From an uncultured Acidimicrobiaceae bacterium (GTDB taxonomy: Bacteria > Actinomycetota > Acidimicrobiia > Spongiisociales > UBA5794): DNA of 57,928 nucleotides. A program made the position numbers and the translations under genes. The notes under the pieces were generated by a model, which saw only the letters and a program-made list of their open reading frames with translations, had not been told where the DNA came from and made no database searches. Shown piece after piece: positions 45,414 through 53,209 of the stretch; the stretch's first letter is position 1, and each line of letters opens with the position of its first letter. The stretch lies in NCBI GenBank assembly GCA_947258985.1, contig CAMYKI010000007.1, positions 1-57,928 on the forward strand. Reading direction: 5' to 3'.

Positions 45414-45519
45414 CTAGGAGCCCGCTGAACAATGCGAGTTCTGACTCGACGACTGCTCTGTGAGTGGCCACTTCGTTGTTCCGGCGAGCCTTCACCGCAT
45501 TTGTCCAACGGTCTCCTAG
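45414..45519. repeat. CTAG-bounded repeat element, copy 1
   Basis: A 106 nt element with CTAG at both ends and imperfect terminal inverted repeats (CTAGGAGCCCGCTGAACAA at the left; the right end reads as CTAGGAGACCGTTGGACAA on the other strand). It contains a central TGGCCA. It is in tandem with copy 2, sharing the CTAG at the junction. It is located between a plus-strand gene end and a minus-strand gene end. Confidence 0.75.
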
Positions 45520-45621
45520 AAGCCCGCTGAACAATGCGAGTTCTGACTCGACGACTGCTCCGTGAGCAGGCACTTTTTTGGTCCGGCGAGCCTTCACCGC
45601 CTTTGTTCAGCAGTCTCCTAG
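45516..45621. repeat. CTAG-bounded repeat element, copy 2
   Basis: A second 106 nt copy, offset by exactly 102 nt from copy 1, with a long run of identity in the left half. The right end CTCCTAG provides the TAG stop codon of the minus-strand gene 45618-46721. The right arm on the opposite strand reads CTAGGAGACTGCTGAACAA, giving terminal inverted repeats of about 19 nt with few mismatches. Confidence 0.75.
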
Positions 45622-46721
45622 TCGAGCAGCACCCGCGCCGCCCAGCCGACGGGGTCGGTGAGTTCCGGCAGCCGAGGGAGTTTGTCGGGGTCTTCCCAGA
45701 GTCGCTGCAACGTTTCCACGCCCCAGCGTCGCTCGACATCAGCACAGAACTGGGCGGCGTCGGCGGCGCGGTGGCGGTCGATACGCAGGCCGAGGAGCTG
45801 TTGCAGGAACTGCTCGGCCTCGTTCGGTTCACTGCGACGGAGAGAAACCGCGGCCTCAATCTTGCCCAATTCGGGTATGAGATCCGCTGCGGCGATCCGC
45901 ACCGCGTAGTCGCCGAATCCCTCGGCGAATGCCAGGAAAGCTTGGATGGGGGCCAGCGCGTCCGGATCATGGCTGCTGCCCAACATCCTGGCGAGCCCAC
46001 CTGTGTCGTCGACGAGTCCCTCGAGGGCTGCCGGATCCTGCACCCCCGTCGGATCCTGGAGACTCGAGAGCATGTCCATGAGGCCCGATGGGTCGAATTC
46101 CACGGTCTCGTAGAAGTCGGTGATGGCGTCGATGAAGAACTTGCGCACCCAGGGAGCATTCAAAATCGCGTGATGAGTGACCTCGCGCAGCACCGCCCAC
46201 ATGCGGATCTGGTGAGATTCGATGTCGTTGTCGCGGGCAAAACCTTCGACATTCGGAACAACGAGGTAGAGGTCGTCGTGGTCGAGGGCAGGTAGGCCCG
46301 TGTCGAACTGGCCTAGGACCCTGTGGCTCATGAAGCCGATCATCGTGCCTGCCTGGATGCCGAGAATCACCGGCGCCATGGGGCCGAGGAAAGGCCCGGC
46401 CATGGCGGCGCTGCCCTGCAAGCTGGAGAACTTTTCGGCGAGAGGTTCGATCAGGTACCGGTAGGACTGCTCGTTCTGGTCTGCCCATGAGTGCCGGTCG
46501 ACGGGGTGGATGTCGTGGGTCGTGGATACGTCGAGGGTGAGACGGTCCGCCAAGCGGAGCTGGGCCGCCAAGGTCAATTCCTGATACTCCTCGGCAAGCT
46601 TGGGCTCGATCGGCTCGGCTGCTCCCGCAAGCGATTGCGTGATCTCACGGCCCAGGCGCCAATTCACCGGGCCAGGCGTGCTCAGAAGCTCAAAGAGCCT
46701 ATCGAACAGGTTGTCGCTCAT
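45618..46721 (-). CDS. DUF2342-family protein (zincin-like putative hydrolase)
   Basis: This 367-residue protein matches the actinobacterial family often labelled putative hydrolase or F420-biosynthesis-associated (TIGR03624/DUF2342): NWRLGREITQS near the start, an Ala-rich QGSAAMAGPFLGPMAPVILGIQAG segment, and WAVLREVTHHAILNAPWVRKFF. Family members usually read L-HE-V-T-H here, the HExxH zinc motif. In this protein the first His is Arg, so a zinc-dependent activity is doubtful. The C-terminal part is helical. The stop codon is contributed by the adjoining CTAG repeat. The protein's role is unknown. Confidence 0.8.
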   Translation of the reverse strand: MSDNLFDRLFELLSTPGPVNWRLGREITQSLAGAAEPIEPKLAEEYQELTLAAQLRLADRLTLDVSTTHDIHPVDRHSWADQNEQSYRYLIEPLAEKFSSLQGSAAMAGPFLGPMAPVILGIQAGTMIGFMSHRVLGQFDTGLPALDHDDLYLVVPNVEGFARDNDIESHQIRMWAVLREVTHHAILNAPWVRKFFIDAITDFYETVEFDPSGLMDMLSSLQDPTGVQDPAALEGLVDDTGGLARMLGSSHDPDALAPIQAFLAFAEGFGDYAVRIAAADLIPELGKIEAAVSLRRSEPNEAEQFLQQLLGLRIDRHRAADAAQFCADVERRWGVETLQRLWEDPDKLPRLPELTDPVGWAARVLLD

Positions 46722-46741
46722 TGGGCACTCCTTGCGATGGG

Positions 46742-48049
46742 TCAGAGATCATCGGGCCAGCTACCGAGGACGACGGCGACTTCGACTAGGTCGTCACCTC
46801 GCATGATCTCAAGCGTAACGGTGTCGCCCACCCTGAGGCGGCGCAGGCCGCTTATCAGATCGTCGCGCACTCTCACCACCTTGCCGTTGTACCCGATTAT
46901 CACGTCACCGGCGCGCAGCCCGGCGGTCTGCGCTGCCGACGGCTCGGTGGGAAAATCCGAGATGATCGCTCCCGACGGCACTCGCGCCCCGTCGGTTTCA
47001 TCCTCGAATGCATTGCGGAGGCCGACTCCGAGGAAAGCATGATCGACGGATCCCGTTTCGATGATTTCGTCGGTAATGCGTGTCACCAATTCGATGGGGA
47101 TGGCGAAGCCGATGCCCTCGGCTCCGGCGGAACTGACTCCGATCGCCGCGGTGATGCCGAGGAGACGTCCCTGGCCATCGACCAGAGCTCCGCCGCTCGA
47201 GCCCTGAGTGATGGGGGCGTCGGTCTGGAGCATGTCGAAGAGGAGGTCGCTTTCCCCGGAACCGGTGCGAACCTGTCTTCCGAATGCCGAGACGACCCCA
47301 ACCGTGAGCGAGGGGCCGCCTTCGAGCCCGAGGGGGCTCCCAACAGCAATCGCCACCTGGCCAATCTCGGCTCTCTCGGTCGAGCCCGACTCGATCGGGA
47401 TCAGACCGGTTGCCGGTATCTGCAGCACGGCTAGATCGGTCCGCACATCGGTGCCGATGATGTCCGCCGTGTAGACGCGTCCGTTCTCGAAGATCACCTC
47501 AACGTAATCGGCTCCGGCAACGACGTGCTGGTTTGTTGCGATGTAGCCATCGCTCCTGAGCACCACGCCCGAGCCTGAGCCGAACCGCTCAAACCCTCCT
47601 CCGACGTTGGTGCCGACGTCGACGGTGACTATTGATGGCACCACCTTTCTGGCTACTGCAGTGGCGCTTGTCTGGTCATCAGCGGGGGTTATCACCTCGC
47701 GGATTTCAACAACCTCGAACGGTTCACCGTTGATCGTCGTTATCTGAGCGTCATCAAAAGCGCCCAATGCCCATAGGGAACCGGCAAGCAGAGCTGCGCC
47801 ACCAAGACCACCGACAACCCAGGGAATCCAGCGACGGGTTGATTTCGGTGTTTCCTGAGACGGTTGCGCCGTTGCGGCGTACGGGAAGAGAGGAGGCGTA
47901 GCCGGGGTGGGAGTGCTGGGTACGGGTGCAGGTGGGCGCTCCGGAGGCCGGACCGGGACCGAATCGGCGACCGGCGTGTCGTCTGCGGGCGAACCAGGAT
48001 CGGGGGGCGGTCGAAATGGAGCCATGGGGTCCGGGTTATTGTTGTCCAC
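46742..48049 (-). CDS. htrA: HtrA/DegP-type membrane serine protease with PDZ domain
   Basis: This 435-residue protein has a cytoplasmic Pro-rich N-terminus (~1-65), one membrane helix (~82-100), a trypsin-like domain with the triad His (ATNQHVV), Asp (DVRTDLAVLQI) and Ser (TQGSSGGALVD), and a C-terminal PDZ domain (GLRAGDVIIGYNGKVV). It degrades or refolds damaged envelope proteins. The GTG at 48049 is preferred because a TACAAT -10 sits 7 nt upstream (leaderless). The ATG at 48025 is the alternative. In Mycobacterium an htrA gene is adjacent to sigE, and here it is 4 kb away. Confidence 0.92.
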   Translation of the reverse strand: MDNNNPDPMAPFRPPPDPGSPADDTPVADSVPVRPPERPPAPVPSTPTPATPPLFPYAATAQPSQETPKSTRRWIPWVVGGLGGAALLAGSLWALGAFDDAQITTINGEPFEVVEIREVITPADDQTSATAVARKVVPSIVTVDVGTNVGGGFERFGSGSGVVLRSDGYIATNQHVVAGADYVEVIFENGRVYTADIIGTDVRTDLAVLQIPATGLIPIESGSTERAEIGQVAIAVGSPLGLEGGPSLTVGVVSAFGRQVRTGSGESDLLFDMLQTDAPITQGSSGGALVDGQGRLLGITAAIGVSSAGAEGIGFAIPIELVTRITDEIIETGSVDHAFLGVGLRNAFEDETDGARVPSGAIISDFPTEPSAAQTAGLRAGDVIIGYNGKVVRVRDDLISGLRRLRVGDTVTLEIMRGDDLVEVAVVLGSWPDDL

Positions 48050-48056
48050 GGAGTTG

Positions 48057-48062
48057 ATTGTA
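48057..48062 (-). promoter_or_regulatory. -10 box of the htrA gene
   Basis: TACAAT on the minus strand, 7 nt before the GTG at 48049. The -35 is unclear (TTTTGG with 17 nt spacing). The moaE start codon on the other strand overlaps this box, so the two genes share a very short divergent region. Confidence 0.5.
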
Positions 48063-48523
48063 TGACCGTGGAGAGACAACCAAAACGAGCAGTTGCGGTG
48101 AGGGTCGATCCGGAGCCGATCGATCCGGCTTCGCTCATCGCCCTGGTTTCGAGTGAGCGGTGCGGCGCCGTCAACTTGTTTCTGGGCACCGTCCGAGACC
48201 ACTCAGCGGGCAAGGAAGGTGTTACCTACCTCGAATATGAGGCCTACGACGACGTAGTCGAAGCCAAGATTGGCGAAATAGTCGACGAAGCGATTGCGCG
48301 ATGGGATGTGGAGAGCATCGCCGTCGTCCACCGGACCGGAGTTGTCGGGGTGGGGGATAGCAGCGTGGCGGTGGCCGTCGGTTCCGCGCATAGGGATGCC
48401 TCATTTGGTGCGGGCAGGTACATCATCGACGAGCTGAAGATGCGGGTTCCGATCTGGAAGAAGGAGCACTGGCCGGGTGGTGCTGAATGGGTCCGCGAGG
48501 ACCTTCAGCATCGACCCGAATGA
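48062..48523 (+). CDS. moaE: Molybdopterin synthase catalytic subunit
   Basis: This 153-residue protein has the MoaE pattern: GAVNLFLGTVRDHSAGKEGVTYLEYEAYDDV (residues ~40-70), VVHRTGVVGVGDSSVAVAVGSAHRDASF, and the catalytic Lys region MRVPIWKKEHWPGGAEWV. With MoaD it inserts dithiolene sulfur into precursor Z, making molybdopterin for enzymes such as the one at 4364. MoaD is not in the window. The ATG at 48062 is chosen as the first start after the divergent htrA start. The stop overlaps the next gene (ATGA). Confidence 0.94.
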   Translation: MTVERQPKRAVAVRVDPEPIDPASLIALVSSERCGAVNLFLGTVRDHSAGKEGVTYLEYEAYDDVVEAKIGEIVDEAIARWDVESIAVVHRTGVVGVGDSSVAVAVGSAHRDASFGAGRYIIDELKMRVPIWKKEHWPGGAEWVREDLQHRPE

Positions 48524-49248
48524 TGCCATCGCCGTCCGAGCCGGCCGTTCATGGAGACGCGTCTCGCTGGAAGCAGCTGCAGTCACCGGCTACGTTCCTG
48601 CAACTTCTCTACGGACTCTTCATCGTTGCGACATCTGCGGTACTCGTCACCGGATGGGCCTACCGCAGCGCTCTACTCGACATTGCCGCGAGTCGAACCG
48701 GAACCCTCAGCGATGCCATTCAACGCGAGGACAGCTTCATAGCGGCCTCGGGTCTGCTTGGTGGCATCAACGTCGTTCTGGTCGTGGCCTTCATTGTCTG
48801 GTTCTGGCGCGCCTATGCGAACCTCAAAGCTCTGGGTAGACCGGGGCGCCGCAAGACGGGTTGGGCGATCGCAGCCTGGGTGATTCCGATCGGCAACTTC
48901 TATATCCCGTATCAAATCGGTTCGGAGATTTGGAGGAAGAGCTCAGCAGCAGACGGGCCGCCCGGGTCTCCCGGCGACGTCAACGTTGAACCCGTTATCT
49001 CCTGGTGGGCGCTGTTCTTGCTGATGGGTCTTGTCAACCAGGTCGCCTTCTTCAGCGGACGTGGTGTTGGTGACGACGTCGAGAAGATGGCGGCGGTCGT
49101 CGGAGTCGACCTCGTCGGAGCGGTCGTGTCTATTGCGGCGGCAATTGCGGCACTGCGCTTCGTGCGTCGTGCCACAGCAAGGCAGCAGAGCGCGATCGGC
49201 ATGCGTGTGGGAATGAGCGAGTACCCATCCACCGACGGCGACACCTAG
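48520..49248 (+). CDS. DUF4328-like membrane protein
   Basis: This 242-residue protein has four hydrophobic helices. The core is WFWRAYANLKALGRPGRRKTGWAIAAWVIPIGNFYIPYQIGSEIWR, typical of DUF4328 proteins of actinobacteria (Trp-Arg-Ala-Tyr, Gly-Trp-Ala, Pro-x2-Asn-x4-Pro). Function unknown. The ATG at 48520 overlaps the moaE stop by 4 nt, so the two are translationally coupled, though no functional link is known. The stop TAG lies in the CTAG that begins repeat copy 3. Confidence 0.82.
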   Translation: MMPSPSEPAVHGDASRWKQLQSPATFLQLLYGLFIVATSAVLVTGWAYRSALLDIAASRTGTLSDAIQREDSFIAASGLLGGINVVLVVAFIVWFWRAYANLKALGRPGRRKTGWAIAAWVIPIGNFYIPYQIGSEIWRKSSAADGPPGSPGDVNVEPVISWWALFLLMGLVNQVAFFSGRGVGDDVEKMAAVVGVDLVGAVVSIAAAIAALRFVRRATARQQSAIGMRVGMSEYPSTDGDT

Positions 49249-49347
49249 AAGACTGCTGAACAAATGGCGTGCGGACTCGCTCGGCCACGAAGAACTCCCG
49301 GCCACAGACGCGGCTGCGAGCCCAGACACTGTTCAACAGGTTCCTAA
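49245..49347. repeat. CTAG-bounded repeat element, copy 3
   Basis: A 103 nt element starting with CTAGAAGACTGCTGAACAA and ending with TGTTCAACAGGTTCCTAA, in inverted orientation to each other. Both ends supply stop codons: TAG of the plus-strand DUF4328 gene (49246-49248) and TAG of the minus-strand HEAT gene (49346-49344). The interior is not closely similar to copies 1 and 2, so the ends define the family. Confidence 0.65.
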
Positions 49348-49928
49348 CCGAGCGCTCTTCCCACGACCATCTCGGCGGCTTCTCGCACCATCGGGTTGCG
49401 GTCCGTCGCGGCCTTGCGCAGCGCCGGTTCAATGCGGTCGTCGTCGAAGACGGTGAGCGCGGGGACACACCTGCGGCGCACTTGCGGTGGACCGGTGGCG
49501 ATCAAGTCGAGCAACGCCGGGACAGCAGCGGATTCCCCGATGGCGCCGAGGGCGGCCACGGCGGCCTCCCGCACGAGCGACTCCTCATCTTGATCGAGAG
49601 CCCGATCGAGCAGGGGCGGGACCGACGATTCGGCGCTCATTTCGCCCAGGGCGAAGGCGGCAGCTTCTCGAACGGCAGCGTCGCCGTCATCGAGAGCTGT
49701 CTGGAGGGCGCTGGAGCTCTCACCGGCAGCCGTCCCCAGCACCTCGGCGCATTCTCGCCGCACCGTGGCATCTGGATCGGTCGCCAGCAGCTTGGTGATG
49801 CGAGGGACCAGGTCGGCCCGACCCAACGTGGCGGCAACCGCCAGCCTGCGGATAGCTGGATCGGTAGAGCCGAGAGCGGTTTCCGGGTCCTCAATGAGGT
49901 CTGTCAGCCTCTTTCGGGTGGTACTCAC
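49344..49928 (-). CDS. HEAT-repeat protein
   Basis: This 194-residue protein is made of about five HEAT/PBS-like repeats of ~30 residues, each with an AVREAAA-type pair of helices (e.g. VRRECAEVLGTAA, AAVREAAAFALGEM, LVREAAVAALGAIGE, MVREAAEMVVGRAL). Such repeats bind proteins, and some bilin-lyase-like ones act on cofactors. No catalytic residues are visible. The start is a GTG at 49928. The gene is convergent with DUF4328 across a repeat element. Confidence 0.85.
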   Translation of the reverse strand: MSTTRKRLTDLIEDPETALGSTDPAIRRLAVAATLGRADLVPRITKLLATDPDATVRRECAEVLGTAAGESSSALQTALDDGDAAVREAAAFALGEMSAESSVPPLLDRALDQDEESLVREAAVAALGAIGESAAVPALLDLIATGPPQVRRRCVPALTVFDDDRIEPALRKAATDRNPMVREAAEMVVGRALG

Positions 49929-50012
49929 ATGGTGCTTCAGAGCCGACTCCTTGATGCGGGGTAGTGCCGACCAGCGAAATCTAGCCCGACCCGGCCAGCG
50001 CCAGATTCGCAG

Positions 50013-50041
50013 GTGACGCGGCCGATTGCTCGACTTATGCT
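50013..50041 (+). promoter_or_regulatory. Promoter of phoU
   Basis: GTGACG (50013-50018), 17 nt spacer, TATGCT (50036-50041), with the start codon ~65 nt further downstream. Confidence 0.45.
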
Positions 50042-50112
50042 GGCACCAGCCAGTGTTGGGTCGACGGGTCTACGTATTCCCGGTCGAATCCTCCAGCCGA
50101 TAGGAGCCGACA

Positions 50113-50796
50113 ATGACCGCTGAACGACAACCGCGATATCACTCCGACAAGACGCTTCTGAAGATACGTCGCCGGGTTGTCAAGCTGGGTGGCCTCGTAA
50201 TTGACAATCTGGAGCGAGCCGAAGAAGTAGTTGTCGATGACCGGCTCGAACTGGTCTCAGAGGTCGTCGACGCCGACAAAGTGATCGACAAGAGGTACAC
50301 GAAGCTGGACAGCCTCACCTTCATGGCGATAGCCCAGCAGAAGCCGACCGACGGAGATCTTCGCTTTCTGGTTTCGTCGACACGGCTCCTGTATGAGCTG
50401 GAGCGGTCCGGCGATCTGGTCGTGAACATCGCAAATCTGGCGAAGCGGATCAAAGGACTCCCTGATTCCCCCGTGTTGCGCGATCTTCTGCGTCGTCTCT
50501 TTGCGGAGAGCGGCCGCATGCTGGAGCGGGCCATGGATGTCTTCGACAAGATGGATGCCGTCGGTGGGGCGCAGCTCGACGCTGAGGATGACGTCGTTGA
50601 CGATCTCGTTGCCGAGTTCTACTCCGCGATCAAAGCCGAGGGCATCGAGCTCGACTCCGGTATCGCTCTCAACCGGATGGGCCGGTTTCTCGAGCGGATT
50701 GCCGACCATGCGGTCAATGTTGGCACCAACACCGCCTATATCGTGACGGGAGAGTTCCCTCGCCGCACCGAGGTCACCGGATCTGAGAACGAGTAA
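50113..50796 (+). CDS. phoU: PhoU-like phosphate regulator
   Basis: This 227-residue helical protein consists of two PhoU repeats. The metal-binding-like segments are LDSLTFMAIAQQKPTDGDLRFLVSSTRLLYELERSGDLVVNIA (repeat 1) and ALNRMGRFLERIADHAVNVGTNTAYIVTGE (repeat 2), with E-R-x-G-D and E-R-x-A-D-H motifs. PhoU modulates phosphate uptake and PhoR signalling. No pst genes are near, so regulation is inferred. The ATG at 50113 has TAGGAG 7 nt upstream. A paaN-like gene follows with 3 nt spacing. Confidence 0.93.
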   Translation: MTAERQPRYHSDKTLLKIRRRVVKLGGLVIDNLERAEEVVVDDRLELVSEVVDADKVIDKRYTKLDSLTFMAIAQQKPTDGDLRFLVSSTRLLYELERSGDLVVNIANLAKRIKGLPDSPVLRDLLRRLFAESGRMLERAMDVFDKMDAVGGAQLDAEDDVVDDLVAEFYSAIKAEGIELDSGIALNRMGRFLERIADHAVNVGTNTAYIVTGEFPRRTEVTGSENE

Positions 50797-50799
50797 CTC

Positions 50800-52458
50800 A
50801 TGGAGTTGTTCGAGAAGCACGAAGAGAGACTGAAGCGTGCCCGGGCGGCAATCCGCATTCGTGAGTATTGGAGCGCTCATGCAGAGAGCCCACGCGCCTA
50901 CGGCGACGAAGCGCCCCAGCTGGGAGAATCGGCGTTCCAGGACCGAATAGGCAGGCCGTTTGCCCTGAATCAACCGGAATCCGGCTGGGGAAGCGGCGGA
51001 GAGTCCTCACCGTACGGCTCGGACCTGGGGGTCACTTACCCGGTTGCATCTCTCGAGCAGCTGATCACTGCCGCGGAAACCGCGCTGGCTACATGGGGTA
51101 CGGCTTCGGTTGAGGATCGCACCGGAGTGTGCCTGGAGATACTCGAGAGGCTCGGAGAGAACGTATTTGAGATGGCGCACGCCGTGATGCAAACGACCGG
51201 CCAGCCGTTCCTGATGGCATTCCAGTCAGGGGGGCCCCAAGCGCTGGACCGGGGTCTCGAGGCCGTTGCCCATACATACGCCGTGTTGGATCGAATACCC
51301 GGCGATACCAAGCGATGGGAGAAACCGCAGGGCAGGCGCGACTCCCTTCGGATCGACAAACAATGGCGGGTTCGGCCGCGGGGCATCGCAGTGTCCATCG
51401 CCGGTTCCACCCTTCCTACCCTCAACAGCTATCCCGGGATTTTTGCCAGCCTGGTCGCGGGCAACCCGGTGATCGTCAAGCCGCACCCTGCGACGATCCT
51501 CCCGTTGGCGATCTTCGTCGAAACTGCCCGAATGGTGTTGAAGGAGGCAGGTCACGACCCGAACACCGTGCTGCTTGCGGTTGATACGGCAGAGGCACCA
51601 ATCGCACGGAACCTCGTTATGAGCCGGGGGGTGGGGGTCGTTGACTACACAGGCGGTTCAGATTTTGGCGAGTGGCTGGAGCACAATGTTCACCACGCCA
51701 GAGTTTTTACCGCCAAGTCGGCCGTCAACTCCGTAGTTCTCGATTCCGCGACGGACCTGAAAGCAGTGATCCGGGAGCTGGCGGTGTCACTGACCATGTA
51801 CTCGGGGCAGATGGGTACCTCCCCCCAGAACGTCTTCATACCGGCTTCCGGAATCGAGGTCGACGGTACCCCTGCGTCATTTGGCGAGGTTGCAGCCGGG
51901 CTCACCGAGGCAATAGACAGGCTGCTTGCCGACGCCCAGCGAGCCGGAGACATCCTCGGAGCCATCAAAGGTCCTGCCACGCGGGACACTATCGCGGCGG
52001 CGTCTTCATACGGCGATGTCCTGCTGGAGTCACGACAGATCCTCCATCCAAGCTTCCCGGAAAGCCTGGTGTTGACACCGGTGATCGTGAAGGTGGGGGC
52101 GGATGACCGTCATGTGTTCATGAAGGAGATGTTCGGACCAGTCATCTATGTGATTGCCACTGCAGATACCGACGAAAGCCTCGATCTGGCGGGTGACACC
52201 GCCGCCGAAGTCGGCGCGCTCAACTGGCTGGTCTACACGACAAACGAGGATGTGGAGAGTCGAGCAATCGATGCCGCGATTGCGGCCGGAGTCTCGGTCT
52301 TCTTCAACTTGCCGGGGGGGCTCTACGTAAACGAACCGGCCGCCTTCAGCGATTTCCACGGGACGGGAGCCAACCCGGCTGGGAATAGCTCCTTTACGGA
52401 TACCTCTTTTGTGGCGGACCGGTTCCGCGTCGTTGGCGTGAACGTCTCGGCGACGTAG
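50800..52458 (+). CDS. paaN: PaaN-like aldehyde dehydrogenase lacking the usual catalytic cysteine
   Basis: This 552-residue protein matches the PaaN family of aldehyde dehydrogenase relatives: RPRGIAVSIAGSTLPTLNSYPGIFASLVAGNPVIVKPHP, VDYTGGSDFGEWLE, and the C-terminal FMKEMFGPVIYVI and FFNLPGGLYVNEPAAFSDFHGTGANPAG. At the active-site loop it reads SGQMGTSPQN, where family members normally have Cys after GQM. The codon is GGT, so the nucleophile is replaced by Gly. It may be inactive, structural or altered in reaction. No other phenylacetate genes are in the window. It starts at an ATG 3 nt after phoU. Confidence 0.82.
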   Translation: MELFEKHEERLKRARAAIRIREYWSAHAESPRAYGDEAPQLGESAFQDRIGRPFALNQPESGWGSGGESSPYGSDLGVTYPVASLEQLITAAETALATWGTASVEDRTGVCLEILERLGENVFEMAHAVMQTTGQPFLMAFQSGGPQALDRGLEAVAHTYAVLDRIPGDTKRWEKPQGRRDSLRIDKQWRVRPRGIAVSIAGSTLPTLNSYPGIFASLVAGNPVIVKPHPATILPLAIFVETARMVLKEAGHDPNTVLLAVDTAEAPIARNLVMSRGVGVVDYTGGSDFGEWLEHNVHHARVFTAKSAVNSVVLDSATDLKAVIRELAVSLTMYSGQMGTSPQNVFIPASGIEVDGTPASFGEVAAGLTEAIDRLLADAQRAGDILGAIKGPATRDTIAAASSYGDVLLESRQILHPSFPESLVLTPVIVKVGADDRHVFMKEMFGPVIYVIATADTDESLDLAGDTAAEVGALNWLVYTTNEDVESRAIDAAIAAGVSVFFNLPGGLYVNEPAAFSDFHGTGANPAGNSSFTDTSFVADRFRVVGVNVSAT

Positions 52459-52469
52459 CGCCGTCGGTT

Positions 52470-53057
52470 TCAGCTGCGGCGTGCCGCCCAGAGGAGGCGC
52501 CAGGTGAGTGGCAGGAGCACGCCCGCAAGCACCGCTTTCGTCAGGTCCCCGATCACAAACGGGGCCAGACCCAATTCGATGCCGCGAACCCAGGAAACGC
52601 CGAGGGTTGCCGACAGCCAGGGGACTCCGATCAGATAGATAACCACCGTCCCGGTCAGAAACGCCGGGATGGCCGATACCGGTGTTCTGTCCTGACGTCG
52701 CTCCGCGAGAAAGCCCACTACGGCGGCGGCCGCAACAAAACCGATGAGGAAGCCGCCCGTCGCACCGGTTGCATGGGCCCACCCGCTTGCCCCTCCCGCA
52801 TAGAAGGGGAGGAAGAGACCCATCGTCAAGTAGAGCAGCTGACTCGTGGCGCCCGCAACACTGCCCATTGCGGCTCCGGACAGCAGCACTGCGAAGGTCT
52901 GGCCGGTAATTGGCACGGGCGTGAACGGCAGCGGCACGCGGATCTGGGCGGCGATCGCGGTGAGTAGAGCGAAGCTGATAACGAGGGCCGCGGTCGTCAC
53001 TCGATTCCGGGGTAGAACCGCCCCGGCAATCACTCGCGTCGGAATAGTGGTCTGCAT
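52470..53057 (-). CDS. bioY: Biotin transporter BioY
   Basis: This 195-residue membrane protein has six predicted helices and the BioY-like core: AAQIRVPLPFTPVPITGQTFAVLLSGAAMGSVAGATSQLLYL, LPFYAGGASGWAHATGATGGFLIGF and GLAPFVIGDLTKAVLAG. It is the substrate-binding S component of an energy-coupling-factor importer, though some BioY work without the ATPase. The ATG at 53057 has GGGAGG 8 nt upstream. The longer frame to 53243 is rejected. An inverted-repeat array lies just upstream and may be the binding site of a biotin repressor. Confidence 0.93.
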   Translation of the reverse strand: MQTTIPTRVIAGAVLPRNRVTTAALVISFALLTAIAAQIRVPLPFTPVPITGQTFAVLLSGAAMGSVAGATSQLLYLTMGLFLPFYAGGASGWAHATGATGGFLIGFVAAAAVVGFLAERRQDRTPVSAIPAFLTGTVVIYLIGVPWLSATLGVSWVRGIELGLAPFVIGDLTKAVLAGVLLPLTWRLLWAARRS

Positions 53058-53070
53058 GTCGGATCCCTCC

Positions 53071-53098
53071 CGGTCCGTGCCGGACCATTCCGGTCCGG
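53071..53098. promoter_or_regulatory. Overlapping inverted repeats upstream of bioY (possible operator)
   Basis: GGTCCG (53072-53077), CGGACC (53081-53086) and GGTCCGG (53092-53098) form two overlapping dyads, CCGGACC-N5-GGTCCGG being perfect. They sit between a TATGCT -10-like box (53110-53105 on the minus strand) and the bioY start, in the position expected for a repressor. Confidence 0.45.
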
Positions 53099-53209
53099 TG
53101 GCGGAGCATAGGCCATGCCGTCCGGCGATGACGGCGTTCCGACCGGCGGCACCACTCAGGGAATCTGGCATCGACCCGATAGAAAGCACCTGGAGGTAGC
53201 ATCCCGGGG

